Shown here piece after piece: positions 18,823 through 26,564 of a stretch of 64,000 nt of DNA (positions are counted from its first letter, which is position 1; every line of letters starts with the position of its first letter). The position numbers and the translations under genes were made by a program. The stretch covers positions 361,177 to 425,176 of the forward strand of contig NZ_JAJEWL010000003.1 in NCBI RefSeq assembly GCF_020687695.1, given 5' to 3'. Source of the stretch: Pusillimonas sp. MFBS29 (GTDB lineage: Bacteria > Pseudomonadota > Gammaproteobacteria > Burkholderiales > Burkholderiaceae_B). Under the pieces are notes generated by a model, which was not told the DNA's origin, did no database searches, and saw only the letters and a program-made list of their open reading frames with translations.

Positions 18823-19490
18823 AGACTTCCTTGACGACTCATCCAGACCAGACAACGCTGGGCATTCAATTCAGGTACGGGCAGCGTTTCGATATGAGTG
18901 ATACGCCACTGTGTATTTTGCTGCAAATCCTCAGCTTCGTCTGTCGGTTCGCGCCCCTTCATGGCCACCAGGTGCCCATCGGGCGCTACATGCCGGCCAG
19001 CCAGGGTTGCAAAATCAGCCAGCGAAGCAAAAGCCCTTGATATGACAACATCTGCCTGGAACAGGGGCATGCTTTCTACACGATCGTGATGCGCGTGCAA
19101 ATTACGCAGCCGCAACACACCACACATTTGCCGGACAAAGGCCATTTTCTTTTCTACAGCATCAATGCAATGCACTTGCCACTGCTCTTGTGTGGTGGCA
19201 AGTACAACGCCCGGCAAGCCAGCGCCCGAGCCTACATCAACTATCGTGCGACCTGATACTGTGTTTTTATACAGTATATTAGCCAGGGGCTTAACAACTG
19301 AAAGACTGTCTATGATGTGCTGTACGAGCATTTGCTCGGGGTCGCGCAGCGCCGTCAGATTATACGTTTTGTTCCAACGTTGCAGTTGATCCAGATAGGC
19401 TAAAAGTGTGTCGATCTGTTGGGCACTGAGTTCCAGGCCCAAAATGTCCCCTGCCTGCTGCAAACGCGCCCTGAATTGCTCATTCGCCAT
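18819..19490 (-). CDS. rsmG: 16S rRNA (guanine-N7)-methyltransferase RsmG
   Basis: SAM-dependent enzyme that methylates G527 of 16S rRNA; its loss gives low-level streptomycin resistance in other bacteria. At 223 residues it has the SAM motif VDVGSGAGLPGVVLA and the N-terminal WNKTYNLTALRDPEQM segment. Its ATG shares one base with the mnmG stop (TAATG), and its own stop overlaps the parA start by 4 bp, so mnmG-rsmG-parA are translationally coupled. Confidence 0.97.
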   Translation of the reverse strand: MANEQFRARLQQAGDILGLELSAQQIDTLLAYLDQLQRWNKTYNLTALRDPEQMLVQHIIDSLSVVKPLANILYKNTVSGRTIVDVGSGAGLPGVVLATTQEQWQVHCIDAVEKKMAFVRQMCGVLRLRNLHAHHDRVESMPLFQADVVISRAFASLADFATLAGRHVAPDGHLVAMKGREPTDEAEDLQQNTQWRITHIETLPVPELNAQRCLVWMSRQGSL

Positions 19491-21406
19491 TACGCTGCTT
19501 TCTTCCTGTACTGTAATCTTTTTAAATGTATAAGCAGCAAGGATACCGCCGCCGGAGTAATACCTGAAATGCGGCTTGCCTGGCCAACAGTTTCTGGCTT
19601 GCTCACTTTAAGGCGCTGCCGAACTTCTATTGATAAACTGGTAATGGCATCGTAATCAATATCTGATGGAATCACTTGAGATTCCTGCTCCATCTGCCGG
19701 TCAATTTCTTCCTGCTGCTTGGCAACGTATCCCGCGTACTTTATCTGTATTTCGACCTGTTCAGCAGACACTGGATCTTGCAGGCCCGGGCCAGCCACAA
19801 GCGATCCATCTTCCTTGTGCAAATCCATGAGAGCCTTATAACTAACCTGGGGTCTCTTCAATAAACTGTACAAGGAATACTCTTTTTCCAGCTGCTTACC
19901 AAACAACGCTTCCGCTGTATGGTGCGCCAGGGTCTTAGGATTAATCCATGTAGATTTCAATCGTTCTGTTTCACGTGAAACATCGTCACGTTTCCGGCTG
20001 AATGCGTCCCACCGCTGATCATCTACCAGACCCAGCTTCCTGCCTATCTCGGTCAGTCGCATATCCGCGTTATCTTCACGCAAACTAAGTCGATACTCCG
20101 CCCGTGATGTAAACATACGATAGGGCTCTGTGACCCCTCGGGTGATCAGGTCGTCAACCAACACTCCCAAATATGCCTCGTTGCGCTTCGGGCACCAGCC
20201 TTCAAGCCCTTTTGATTGCCTGGCCGCATTGATACCCGCCAGCAATCCCTGAGCAGCCGCTTCTTCGTAGCCTGTCGTACCATTGATCTGCCCTGCAAAG
20301 AACAAACCTTTTATGGCCCTGGTTTCCAGCGTAGAACTGAGTTCACGTGGATCAAAGTAGTCATACTCAATTGCATAGCCCGGGCGCATGATAACTGCGT
20401 TTTCCAGACCCGGCAGAGTTCTGACCAAAGCAAGCTGAATATCGAAAGGTAGGCTTGTCGACACCCCGTTTGGATAAATCTCTTGAGTTGTTAAGCCTTC
20501 CGGTTCAAGAAAGATCTGATGGCTGGACTTATCTGCAAAGCGATGAATCTTGTCCTCAATAGAAGGACAATATCTTGGGCCTATACCTTCAATAGTCCCG
20601 CTATCGCTGTACATCGGCGAGCGATCAAGACCAGACCGGATAATGTCATGCGTTCTTTCATTCGTATGAGTAATCCAGCATGGCAACTGCCGTGGATGCA
20701 TCGACTCTTTGCCCATATAAGAAAACACGGGAATAGGATCCAGATCGCCCGCTTGAACTTCTGTTTTACCGAAGTCTATGGTGCGTGCATCTATCCTTGG
20801 AGGCGTTCCGGTTTTCAATCGGCCTTGTGGAAGCTTAAGCTCTTTCAGCCTCTGGCCCAGGCTTATGGCTGGTGGATCACCAGCACGGCCCGCAGAATAA
20901 TTATCCAGTCCCACGTGAATCAAACCATTCAGGAACGTGCCGGCAGTCAGAACCACCGTTAAGCCACGAAACTTAAGACCAATTTGCGTTACCGCACCAA
21001 CGACACGATCACCTTCCAGAATCAGATCTTCAACTGACTGCTGGAATATAGTCAGGTTAGGTTGATTCTGCAGTGTCATGCGAATCGCACTACGGTATAG
21101 CGAACGATCCGCTTGCGCGCGCGTGGCCCTTACGGCCGGACCTTTGGAACGGTTCAAGATTCGGAACTGAATTCCCGCCTGGTCAGTCGCGTACGCCATG
21201 GCTCCGCCCAGCGCATCAACTTCCTTTACCAGATGACCTTTACCTATCCCTCCGATGGAAGGATTGCAGGACATCTGGCCCAAGGTTTCCATATTATGGG
21301 TTAACAGCAGCGTCCGTGCACCGCTGCGGGCGGCAGCGAGTGCAGCCTCGGTTCCGGCGTGCCCGCCACCGACGACGATCACATCGTAAACATCTGGATA
21401 GAACAT
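19490..21406 (-). CDS. mnmG: tRNA U34 carboxymethylaminomethyl modification enzyme, FAD subunit MnmG
   Basis: With MnmE (32.4-33.8 kb here) it modifies wobble U34 of several tRNAs. Starting at ATG 21406 ([18 protein letters not shown]) it has 638 residues; a TTG four codons upstream is possible. The FAD fold [15 protein letters not shown] is at the N-terminus, the Cys-containing [16 protein letters not shown] follows, and the C-terminal helical domain binds MnmE. A perfect parS palindrome lies inside the gene, where it encodes DVSRET. First gene of the mnmG-rsmG-parAB operon. Confidence 0.97.
   Translation of the reverse strand: MFYPDVYDVIVVGGGHAGTEAALAAARSGARTLLLTHNMETLGQMSCNPSIGGIGKGHLVKEVDALGGAMAYATDQAGIQFRILNRSKGPAVRATRAQADRSLYRSAIRMTLQNQPNLTIFQQSVEDLILEGDRVVGAVTQIGLKFRGLTVVLTAGTFLNGLIHVGLDNYSAGRAGDPPAISLGQRLKELKLPQGRLKTGTPPRIDARTIDFGKTEVQAGDLDPIPVFSYMGKESMHPRQLPCWITHTNERTHDIIRSGLDRSPMYSDSGTIEGIGPRYCPSIEDKIHRFADKSSHQIFLEPEGLTTQEIYPNGVSTSLPFDIQLALVRTLPGLENAVIMRPGYAIEYDYFDPRELSSTLETRAIKGLFFAGQINGTTGYEEAAAQGLLAGINAARQSKGLEGWCPKRNEAYLGVLVDDLITRGVTEPYRMFTSRAEYRLSLREDNADMRLTEIGRKLGLVDDQRWDAFSRKRDDVSRETERLKSTWINPKTLAHHTAEALFGKQLEKEYSLYSLLKRPQVSYKALMDLHKEDGSLVAGPGLQDPVSAEQVEIQIKYAGYVAKQQEEIDRQMEQESQVIPSDIDYDAITSLSIEVRQRLKVSKPETVGQASRISGITPAAVSLLLIHLKRLQYRKKAA
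19967..19982. other. parS site inside mnmG
   Basis: TGTTTCACGTGAAACA is a perfect 16-bp palindrome identical to the parS core known from other bacteria. It is embedded in coding sequence and encodes part of D-V-S-R-E-T of MnmG. Confidence 0.9.
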
Positions 21407-21438
21407 TTCTTTGCTCAAGCTAAAAGGCCTAAGTCATT

Positions 21439-21468
21439 ATTATACTTCTCGAATTTAGCGTTGTTTCA
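21439..21468 (-). promoter_or_regulatory. Possible mnmG promoter overlapping parS
   Basis: On the minus strand -10 TATAAT (21439-21444) is 18 bp from TGAAAC (21463-21468), a fair -35. The -35 falls within parS, so ParB loading could affect transcription. The -10 match is strong; the -35 is moderate. Confidence 0.5.
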
Positions 21469-21477
21469 CGTGGAACA
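21462..21477. other. parS site upstream of mnmG (one mismatch)
   Basis: TGTTTCACGTGGAACA keeps the CACGTG core and both TGTT/AACA arms and deviates from perfect symmetry at one position. It overlaps the -35 of the proposed mnmG promoter. Confidence 0.85.
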
Positions 21478-21497
21478 GCCGCAGTTGTAGCCGGTTA

Positions 21498-21513
21498 TGT
21501 TCCACGTGGAACA
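21498..21513. other. parS site upstream of mnmG (perfect palindrome)
   Basis: TGTTCCACGTGGAACA is fully symmetrical and matches the parS consensus; it lies 20 bp from the previous site, making a tandem ParB loading point. Confidence 0.9.
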
Positions 21514-21537
21514 CTTCTTCGAAATTGGGGATATCTC

Positions 21538-21697
21538 TGTGGATAAGCACCTGGATAAATATTCCAGAACTTATTCAAGTCAATCACGCCAATCTGCCGC
21601 GGCACACTAAATACGTCTAAGAATATAAGTACGGTGCAGTGCTTACTACGCTGTGATTTACTTGGAACTTTCCGGCTGTTAGTAAAGCTGTGGATAA
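21538..21697. other. Secondary DnaA-box cluster upstream of mnmG
   Basis: Two perfect DnaA boxes in the orientation TGTGGATAA (21538-21546 and 21689-21697) flank a relaxed copy around 21550-21558. The stretch 21514-21820 otherwise has no gene that I can support. It could be an accessory part of the origin or a DnaA-binding reservoir; the denser cluster at 23.77-23.96 kb is the better oriC. Confidence 0.55.
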
Positions 21698-21820
21698 ACG
21701 GTAGAATAAGTACTTAATAACTTTTCTGTACTCAACACAGTGCATGGGCGAAGCACACATGCCGGGGCAACAATCTGACAATGCCTTCAATAATGATGAA
21801 ACGTGTGGGACGCACAAAAG

Positions 21821-21851
21821 AAAAACGCCCAGGCTTGTGGCCAGGGCGTTT
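21821..21851 (-). terminator. Terminator of the cold-shock gene
   Basis: An 11-bp stem (21823-21833 with 21841-21851), followed on the minus strand by TTTTTCTTTT, 40 bp beyond the csp stop. Confidence 0.85.
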
Positions 21852-21891
21852 GAATTCGTGCGCAGTTAGCAACGCACTTGCTGGACAGGTA

Positions 21892-22098
21892 TTACAGAGG
21901 GCGTATCTCTGCTGCCTGAGGGCCCTTGGGGCCGTCATTAACTTCAAACTCAACTTCTTGGCCTTCCGTCAGGCTGCGGTAGCCGCGCCCTTCGATTGCC
22001 GAGAAATGTGCGAACACGTCAGTGCCGCCAGCGTCAGGTGTTATGAAACCGAAGCCTTTATCGGCATTGAACCATTTAACTTTGCCCGTCTGAGCCAT
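21892..22098 (-). CDS. Cold-shock protein (CspA family)
   Basis: Small single-stranded nucleic-acid-binding beta-barrel protein, 68 residues. It carries RNP1 (KGFGFI) and RNP2 (DVFAHFS) and the common start [16 protein letters not shown] 294-bp gap to the divergent aminotransferase gene leaves room for the long 5' leader usual in cold-inducible csp genes, but no specific cold-box was identified by eye. Whether it is cold-induced cannot be told from the sequence. Confidence 0.95.
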   Translation of the reverse strand: MAQTGKVKWFNADKGFGFITPDAGGTDVFAHFSAIEGRGYRSLTEGQEVEFEVNDGPKGPQAAEIRPL

Positions 22099-22392
22099 GA
22101 TCTATTGCGTCCTAAAAATAAACAAAAATGCAATTAATCAAGGACGCTGCCACGAATTCAGACGATCACGCCACCCAGGAACATATATCCAAGGCTTACT
22201 GACTACCCATCACGAACAAAACGTACTGCTTGATTTGACTGCACATAGGAGCATAACCATGCAATGTCGCTTTATCAAATGATAGTTAACCCCAGTGTGG
22301 TTTTTTTCCGTCAAGCAACATTATTGCAGCATTAACGCACTAAAGGCTGCCACTGTTTATCTGAACATCAACTGTCGACCAAAATACTGACC

Positions 22393-23562
22393 ATGAAATT
22401 TGAATCAAAACTGCCGAATGTAGGTACCACTATTTTCACAATAATGAGCCAGTTAGCAACTGATCATAAAGCCATCAATCTAGGGCAAGGATTTCCCGAT
22501 TTTTCGCCTGATGATGTTCTGCTTGATCTGGTTACCAAAGCCATGAAAGACGGCCATAACCAATATCCACCTATGGCAGGAGTTCCCGCACTTCGTCAGC
22601 AAATTTCATTGAAAGTGCAGGAATTGTATGGGCATAAATACGATCCAAATACAGAAATTACGGTAACCAGCGGTGCCAGCGAAGCACTTATGGCCGGTAT
22701 TCTGGCCTTTGTTAAGACCGGCGATGAAGTGATTGTTATCGAACCCTTTTACGACTTGTACATACCAGTCATCGAGCTAGTTGGCGGCAAACCAGTCATT
22801 GTGCCCATGCAGGCACCTACGTCTGAAACACCACGCTACCAGGTTGATTGGCAAAGGATCCGCGATGCAATCACCGCCAAAACCCGTATGCTGATCCTGA
22901 ATTTTCCCCATAACCCTACCGGGATCAATCTGACCGAAGAAGACCTGGACAGTCTGGAAAGCATCGTGCAAGACACAGGCATCTTGTTGCTGTCTGACGA
23001 GGTATACGAACATCTGGTCTACGATGGACAGGCCCATCAAAGTGTTGCTCGTCGTCCTTTGTTGGCAGATCATTCCATTGTGGTGTCTTCCTTTGGCAAA
23101 ACCTACAGCGCCACCGGCTGGAAAATCGGTTATTGCTGCGCACCTGCTGCCATTTCCGCAGAAATCCGCAAAGTTCATCAGTTCAACGTTTTTACCGTGA
23201 ATTCCCCCATGCAAGTTGCCCTGGCCAGCTACATGGAGAACAAAGATGCCTATTTGCGCCTGCCGGCTTTTTATCAGCAAAAGCGCGATCGCCTGTTGAA
23301 CGGTCTGGCCAAGTCAAAATTCATTCCTATGCACAGCGAAGGTACGTTCTTCCTGATGGCTGATTACAGTCAGATATCAAGCTTGCCGGAAGCTGAGTTT
23401 TCGCGTTGGTTGACTACTGAAAAAGGTATAGGCGTAATTCCCGTATCAGCCTTTTACAAGCAACCAGATGCACCTGAGTCAAATCACAATCTGATCCGGT
23501 TCTGTTTTGCCAAACGAGACGAAACGCTGGATACCGCTATCGAAAAACTGGCTGCCATTTAA
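22393..23562 (+). CDS. PLP-dependent aminotransferase (methionine/kynurenine type, YbdL-like)
   Basis: Fold-type I aminotransferase, class I/II, 389 residues. The N-terminal NLGQGFPDFSPDD and the tyrosine-containing QYPPMAGVPALR segments are typical of the YbdL/kynurenine aminotransferase branch. PLP-binding residues include NFPHNPTG, SDEVYEHLVYDG and the Schiff-base lysine K236 in SSFGKTYSATGWK. YbdL prefers methionine; that substrate is inferred from resemblance. It is monocistronic and followed by a terminator. Confidence 0.88.
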   Translation: MKFESKLPNVGTTIFTIMSQLATDHKAINLGQGFPDFSPDDVLLDLVTKAMKDGHNQYPPMAGVPALRQQISLKVQELYGHKYDPNTEITVTSGASEALMAGILAFVKTGDEVIVIEPFYDLYIPVIELVGGKPVIVPMQAPTSETPRYQVDWQRIRDAITAKTRMLILNFPHNPTGINLTEEDLDSLESIVQDTGILLLSDEVYEHLVYDGQAHQSVARRPLLADHSIVVSSFGKTYSATGWKIGYCCAPAAISAEIRKVHQFNVFTVNSPMQVALASYMENKDAYLRLPAFYQQKRDRLLNGLAKSKFIPMHSEGTFFLMADYSQISSLPEAEFSRWLTTEKGIGVIPVSAFYKQPDAPESNHNLIRFCFAKRDETLDTAIEKLAAI

Positions 23563-23590
23563 GTCATTCATCCCCTGTAACTGTTCGATC

Positions 23591-23630
23591 AAAGCGATGT
23601 GCGCTCCAAAAGACGCAGCATCGCTTTTTT
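23591..23630 (+). terminator. Terminator of the aminotransferase gene
   Basis: A stem AAAGCGATG...CATCGCTTT with an inner TGCG/CGCA pairing ends in a run of seven T residues, about 30 bp after the stop. Confidence 0.85.
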
Positions 23631-23716
23631 TAAAAAAACGGCATGTGTTTTTGGAGTGAGCGAAGTATACATCTCTGAAAAAAGAGGGGGGTTGCTGGCT
23701 GGAACGATGAAAATGT

Positions 23717-23956
23717 TTTGTTGTTGTTTATCTTTTCTATATATAAAGACTAATAATAATGGGTGTCTGTGGATAACTGGAATAAGTGCAAAACCCTTTT
23801 ATTTTTCATGACGTTGCAGCTTTTTTTTGAGGTGCGCAAGTCGTGTTTAGCTCAAGGATGGATTTCGGATAACTTTTTGGGCTTGGGTGAACCAGGCAGT
23901 TATCCTTGCTTGATCCACAGCCTGTGCACAATTGCTCGCCCCAGTAGTTATCCACA
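23717..23956. other. oriC: Predicted chromosomal replication origin (oriC)
   Basis: An AT-rich stretch (about 23717-23760) ends in TAATAATAAT, then a short G-rich spacer and a perfect DnaA box TGTGGATAA (23768-23776). Within the next 180 bp come relaxed boxes at about 23866-23874, 23900-23908, 23911-23919 (one mismatch) and 23923-23931 (one mismatch) and a perfect TTATCCACA at 23948-23956. TAA repeats, GC spacer and DnaA box match the layout of a DnaA-trio unwinding element. parS sites and mnmG lie 2-4 kb away, as expected near an origin. No believable gene covers this stretch. Confidence 0.75.
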
Positions 23957-24028
23957 GGCTGATCGCCTGGATCTGATGAAAAATTAAAGTGTAATAATTT
24001 GTAATTAAAACCGAAAATGGGGGAATTA

Positions 24029-24062
24029 CGGGCGTTCGCCCGCTTTTCGCCTGGGGCGAACG
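24029..24062. repeat. Nested inverted repeats between oriC and the parD remnant
   Basis: CGGGCG/CGCCCG (24029-24042), TTCGCC/GGCGAA (24046-24060) and a longer CGTTCGCC...GGCGAACG pairing (24033-24062) overlap, so alternative hairpins can form. No T-tract; function unknown. Confidence 0.6.
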
Positions 24063-24081
24063 TGAATGCGAAGTTGAGTTC

Positions 24082-24105
24082 CATCCGGAATTTCCGGATG
24101 GTTGC
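24082..24105. repeat. Palindrome upstream of parD, near-copy inside rhuM
   Basis: The core ATCCGGAATTTCCGGAT (24083-24099) is an almost perfect palindrome ending about 45 bp before the parD start, a good place for a toxin-antitoxin operator. A 24-bp stretch here matches 32114-32137 inside the rhuM gene at 22 of 24 positions. Confidence 0.6.
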
Positions 24106-24147
24106 GGGCGTGCTATTGGTTGCATGATCCGCACAAACACCACCACC

Positions 24148-24384
24148 ATGACAGTGCGCCTTAGTGGTCCTCTGAGCGAATTCGTTGCCGAGAATGTGGG
24201 TTAGCAAGGCGAGTACGAGAACGTCAGCGAGTATGTACGGGACCTCATTCGTCGTGACAAAGCAACCAGGGAAGCGGCTACATTCGAGCGGCTCAAGGCT
24301 GAACTCACCCACGCTTGGGCGGCGCCAGAGTCGTCATACCAGCCCTTGACGGCAGCAGACGTTATCGCACGTAACCGGATCTGA
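24148..24384 (+). pseudogene. ParD-like antitoxin interrupted by an in-frame amber codon
   Basis: The frame starts MTVRLSGPLSEFVAEN (ATG 24148; an alternative ATG lies at 24124), typical of a ribbon-helix-helix ParD antitoxin. Codon 19 is TAG (24202-24204). The same frame continues with QGEYENVSEYVRDLIRRDKA, the conserved ParD C-terminal half, and stops at TGA 24382. So a 78-codon antitoxin is cut after 18 residues by one nonsense codon, with no frame shift. No good downstream start exists. The intact toxin frame begins 8 bp later. Either the pair is decaying, the codon is read through, or it is a base-calling error. Confidence 0.75.
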
Positions 24385-24392
24385 TTGCCGTT

Positions 24393-24710
24393 ATGGTCAA
24401 GGCACAGATACGCGTTCAGGAAGCATCCTGGCGGCTGGACGACATTTACCGCTATATGCATAAGCGTTGGGGTGCGCAACAGGCCGAGCGCTACATCAGG
24501 GGTTTATTTGAGGCATTTGAGGGCATTGCCACACATCAGACAGTATCCCGCACTATACCGGCCACGTTCGGCATTGATGGCTATTTCTTCCGTTATGAGC
24601 GGCACTTTGTTTATTGGCGCCGCCTCTCGAACGGTGACATCGGTATCGTGACCATGCTGCATGAGAAGATGCACCAGATTGGGCGCTTGCGAGAGGACTT
24701 TGGTCTTTGA
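24393..24710 (+). CDS. ParE/RelE-superfamily toxin
   Basis: 105 residues with the compact ParE/RelE fold pattern: an N-terminal strand, two helices (RVQEASWRLDDIYRYMHKRWG, AERYIRGLFEAFEGIATH) and C-terminal strands with YFFRYERHFVYWRR and IGIVTMLHEKMHQ. ParE toxins generally poison DNA gyrase; others of the superfamily cut mRNA on ribosomes, and the exact target cannot be told here. The frame is full length for the family, though its antitoxin partner is interrupted. Point mutations that inactivate it cannot be excluded. Confidence 0.85.
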   Translation: MVKAQIRVQEASWRLDDIYRYMHKRWGAQQAERYIRGLFEAFEGIATHQTVSRTIPATFGIDGYFFRYERHFVYWRRLSNGDIGIVTMLHEKMHQIGRLREDFGL

Positions 24711-24796
24711 GTGCGGCTGTGTCCAAGACGCATGCAAAACACGGGTGTATCTCTTGATGGCTATGTATGGCGTAGCGTGGAGTGCGTCGATGGCGG

Positions 24797-25339
24797 TTAG
24801 TTTGCCTGAATGGGTGCAAATGGGTTACTAAATGGGGTGGATCCGGCAATTGCGGCCGCCTTGGCGTTCGCGCCGCTTTCCGCCAATAAGGTCAGTTTTT
24901 CGTCGGTGGCCTTTTCCTCTGCCAACGTCTCCTTGAGCAGCTTCACCGCGTCGGTATAGCCCAGCTGCTTGCCAATTTCGCATAGCGTTCCGTAACTGGC
25001 AATTTCGTAATGTTCAACCTTCTGGGCGCCGCCGATCAGGGCTGCATCCCGTACGGGACCCTTCTCGATTTCTTCAATAACCTCTTTGCCTTCCTCGACC
25101 AGTCCTTCCATGGCCGCGCACTTGATCCGTTTCAGTTTCAGATTTCGGAGTTCGACGATCTGATCGATTCTTTCTACCTGCCCATGGGTTTCTTCCAGAT
25201 GCGTGGTAAATGCGGTTTGCAGGTCGGGGTTCTGGGCGGCACGGGCCAACCGTGGCAAAGCCTTGGTGAGTTGCTTCTCGGCGCTATAGATATCCGATAG
25301 TTCGTGTATGAAAAGGTCTTCTAAAGTCTTGACTGGCAT
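24797..25339 (-). CDS. YciE/YciF-like ferritin-fold stress protein (DUF892)
   Basis: 180-residue four-helix-bundle protein of the DUF892 family. It starts MPVKTLEDLFIHELSDIYSAEKQL and has the repeated E...H ligand pattern (LEETHGQVERID, KVEHYEIASYG) of a di-metal ferritin-like site. Members are often induced by osmotic or general stress; the biochemical role is unclear. It ends in a Pro/Asn-rich tail. It converges with the ParE toxin gene and appears monocistronic. Confidence 0.88.
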   Translation of the reverse strand: MPVKTLEDLFIHELSDIYSAEKQLTKALPRLARAAQNPDLQTAFTTHLEETHGQVERIDQIVELRNLKLKRIKCAAMEGLVEEGKEVIEEIEKGPVRDAALIGGAQKVEHYEIASYGTLCEIGKQLGYTDAVKLLKETLAEEKATDEKLTLLAESGANAKAAAIAGSTPFSNPFAPIQAN

Positions 25340-25411
25340 AATGGCTCCTGAGTGACGGCGGGATGCCGTGCTTGAAGCTATGCCAGCAAGTTGGATGCCT
25401 GAAATGAATAA

Positions 25412-25432
25412 GCCCCCTTCCAGGAAGGGGGC
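25412..25432 (-). terminator. Hairpin after the ABC importer operon
   Basis: GCCCCCTT/AAGGGGGC stem with a 5-nt loop; on the minus strand it is followed by TTATTC. It lies 100 bp beyond the end of the solute-binding gene. The T-tract is weak. Confidence 0.55.
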
Positions 25433-25534
25433 CCAAACACTACGCGAAATGCAGTCAAGGACTCAGGTGTGTGGCGGGGCTTCAGCCAGCTTCCTGCCAG
25501 CAGGCCTACCTGGTTTTCTTGCTCCTGGAACCGC

Positions 25535-26539
25535 TTATTTCCCGGCCTTTTCCATGGCCTGCTTCCAGGCACCAATGATTTTGTCGTAATCCGCCGCAGC
25601 CTTGAGCGGATCGGTGGCTTCGACCTTGATGTCTTTCAGGTTGGGCAACTCGGTGAGCGCAGCAACATCAATGTCGGCGCGGCTGGGACGACGGAAGTTG
25701 TCAGTGAGTTCAGCTTCCTGAACTTCTTTGGATAGCAGCACATCATAGAGTTGCTGCGCAGCCTTGTCGCCATTCTTGGGGTTCTTGATGATGGCTACCG
25801 CCTCTGGCGCCGCGAATGCGCCTTCCTCGGGATAAATAATGCGTATCTCTTTCTGGCCGCCGGCGATGTAAGCATAGGCGGCATATTCCATCGTGATGCC
25901 TGCGGCGTATTCTCCGTTGGCTACGCTTTTATAGATTTGGCCCGAGCTCTTGGAAATGTCGGCGTTGGCGACCAGCTTATCAAAGCCGTCCTGGCCGAAT
26001 AGCTGATAAATGCCGTACATCTGGTCGTAGGTGCTGCCCGAGGTGGCCGGGTCGCCGACGATGAGTTTGCCTTTCCATTTCGGGTCGAAAAGATCAGCCC
26101 AGCTTTTGGGAGCAGGAATATCCTTGAGCTGTTTTTCGTTGATCATGATGATCATGACGTGCACGTTGCTGCCCGCCCAAAGGTTGTCTGGCCCGATAAA
26201 GCGCTGGTCCAAACCTTTTACTTCGGCCGAGTCGTAGGGCTGAAAGTTCTGCTTGAATGCCGCCATGGTGCCGAAGCCGGCACCCCAGACCACATCACCC
26301 AAAGGGTTTGCCGCCTCGGCTTCTATGCGCTTCATGAGCGCACCCGTGCCGGAAGTCACCTTCTGAATGGCAAGGCCAGGTGCTTTTTCGCGTGCGATGT
26401 CGATGGCGGTGTCAATTGTCTGGACGTTGTTCGATGTGTACATCACGACATCGTCGGCCAGTGCGGCCGAGCCCAGGAATAGTGAGGCGCTTCCCAGCAC
26501 AGCGGCCAGTTTTGTCTTGTATTGTGTATGACTGATCAT
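25535..26539 (-). CDS. Fe3+-type ABC transporter, periplasmic binding protein
   Basis: 334 residues with a clear signal peptide (positive start, hydrophobic AAVLGSASLFLGSAALA, cleavage after ALA). The mature part begins DDVVMYTSNNVQT, like iron-binding proteins of the FbpA/AfuA class, with GDVVWGAGFGTM and SWADLFDPKWKGKL segments common to that family. It is the last gene of a leftward operon behind ATPase and fused permease. Ferric iron is the commonest substrate of the class, but the two adjacent tyrosines typical of FbpA are not obvious, so 2-aminoethylphosphonate or another anion cannot be excluded. Confidence 0.85.
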   Translation of the reverse strand: MISHTQYKTKLAAVLGSASLFLGSAALADDVVMYTSNNVQTIDTAIDIAREKAPGLAIQKVTSGTGALMKRIEAEAANPLGDVVWGAGFGTMAAFKQNFQPYDSAEVKGLDQRFIGPDNLWAGSNVHVMIIMINEKQLKDIPAPKSWADLFDPKWKGKLIVGDPATSGSTYDQMYGIYQLFGQDGFDKLVANADISKSSGQIYKSVANGEYAAGITMEYAAYAYIAGGQKEIRIIYPEEGAFAAPEAVAIIKNPKNGDKAAQQLYDVLLSKEVQEAELTDNFRRPSRADIDVAALTELPNLKDIKVEATDPLKAAADYDKIIGAWKQAMEKAGK

Positions 26540-26564
26540 GAGGCTTCTCCGGTGGTGGTTTTAT

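Noticed and set aside
20337..20352. A fourth parS-like site (GTTCACGTGGATC) in mnmG
   Set aside because: Only about 12 of 16 positions match and the AACA arm is lost; probably chance coding sequence.
23806..24312. 168-codon minus-strand open frame across the predicted oriC
   Set aside because: No family resemblance apart from a short TIRKFR match caused by the palindrome; it runs antisense through parD and the DnaA boxes.
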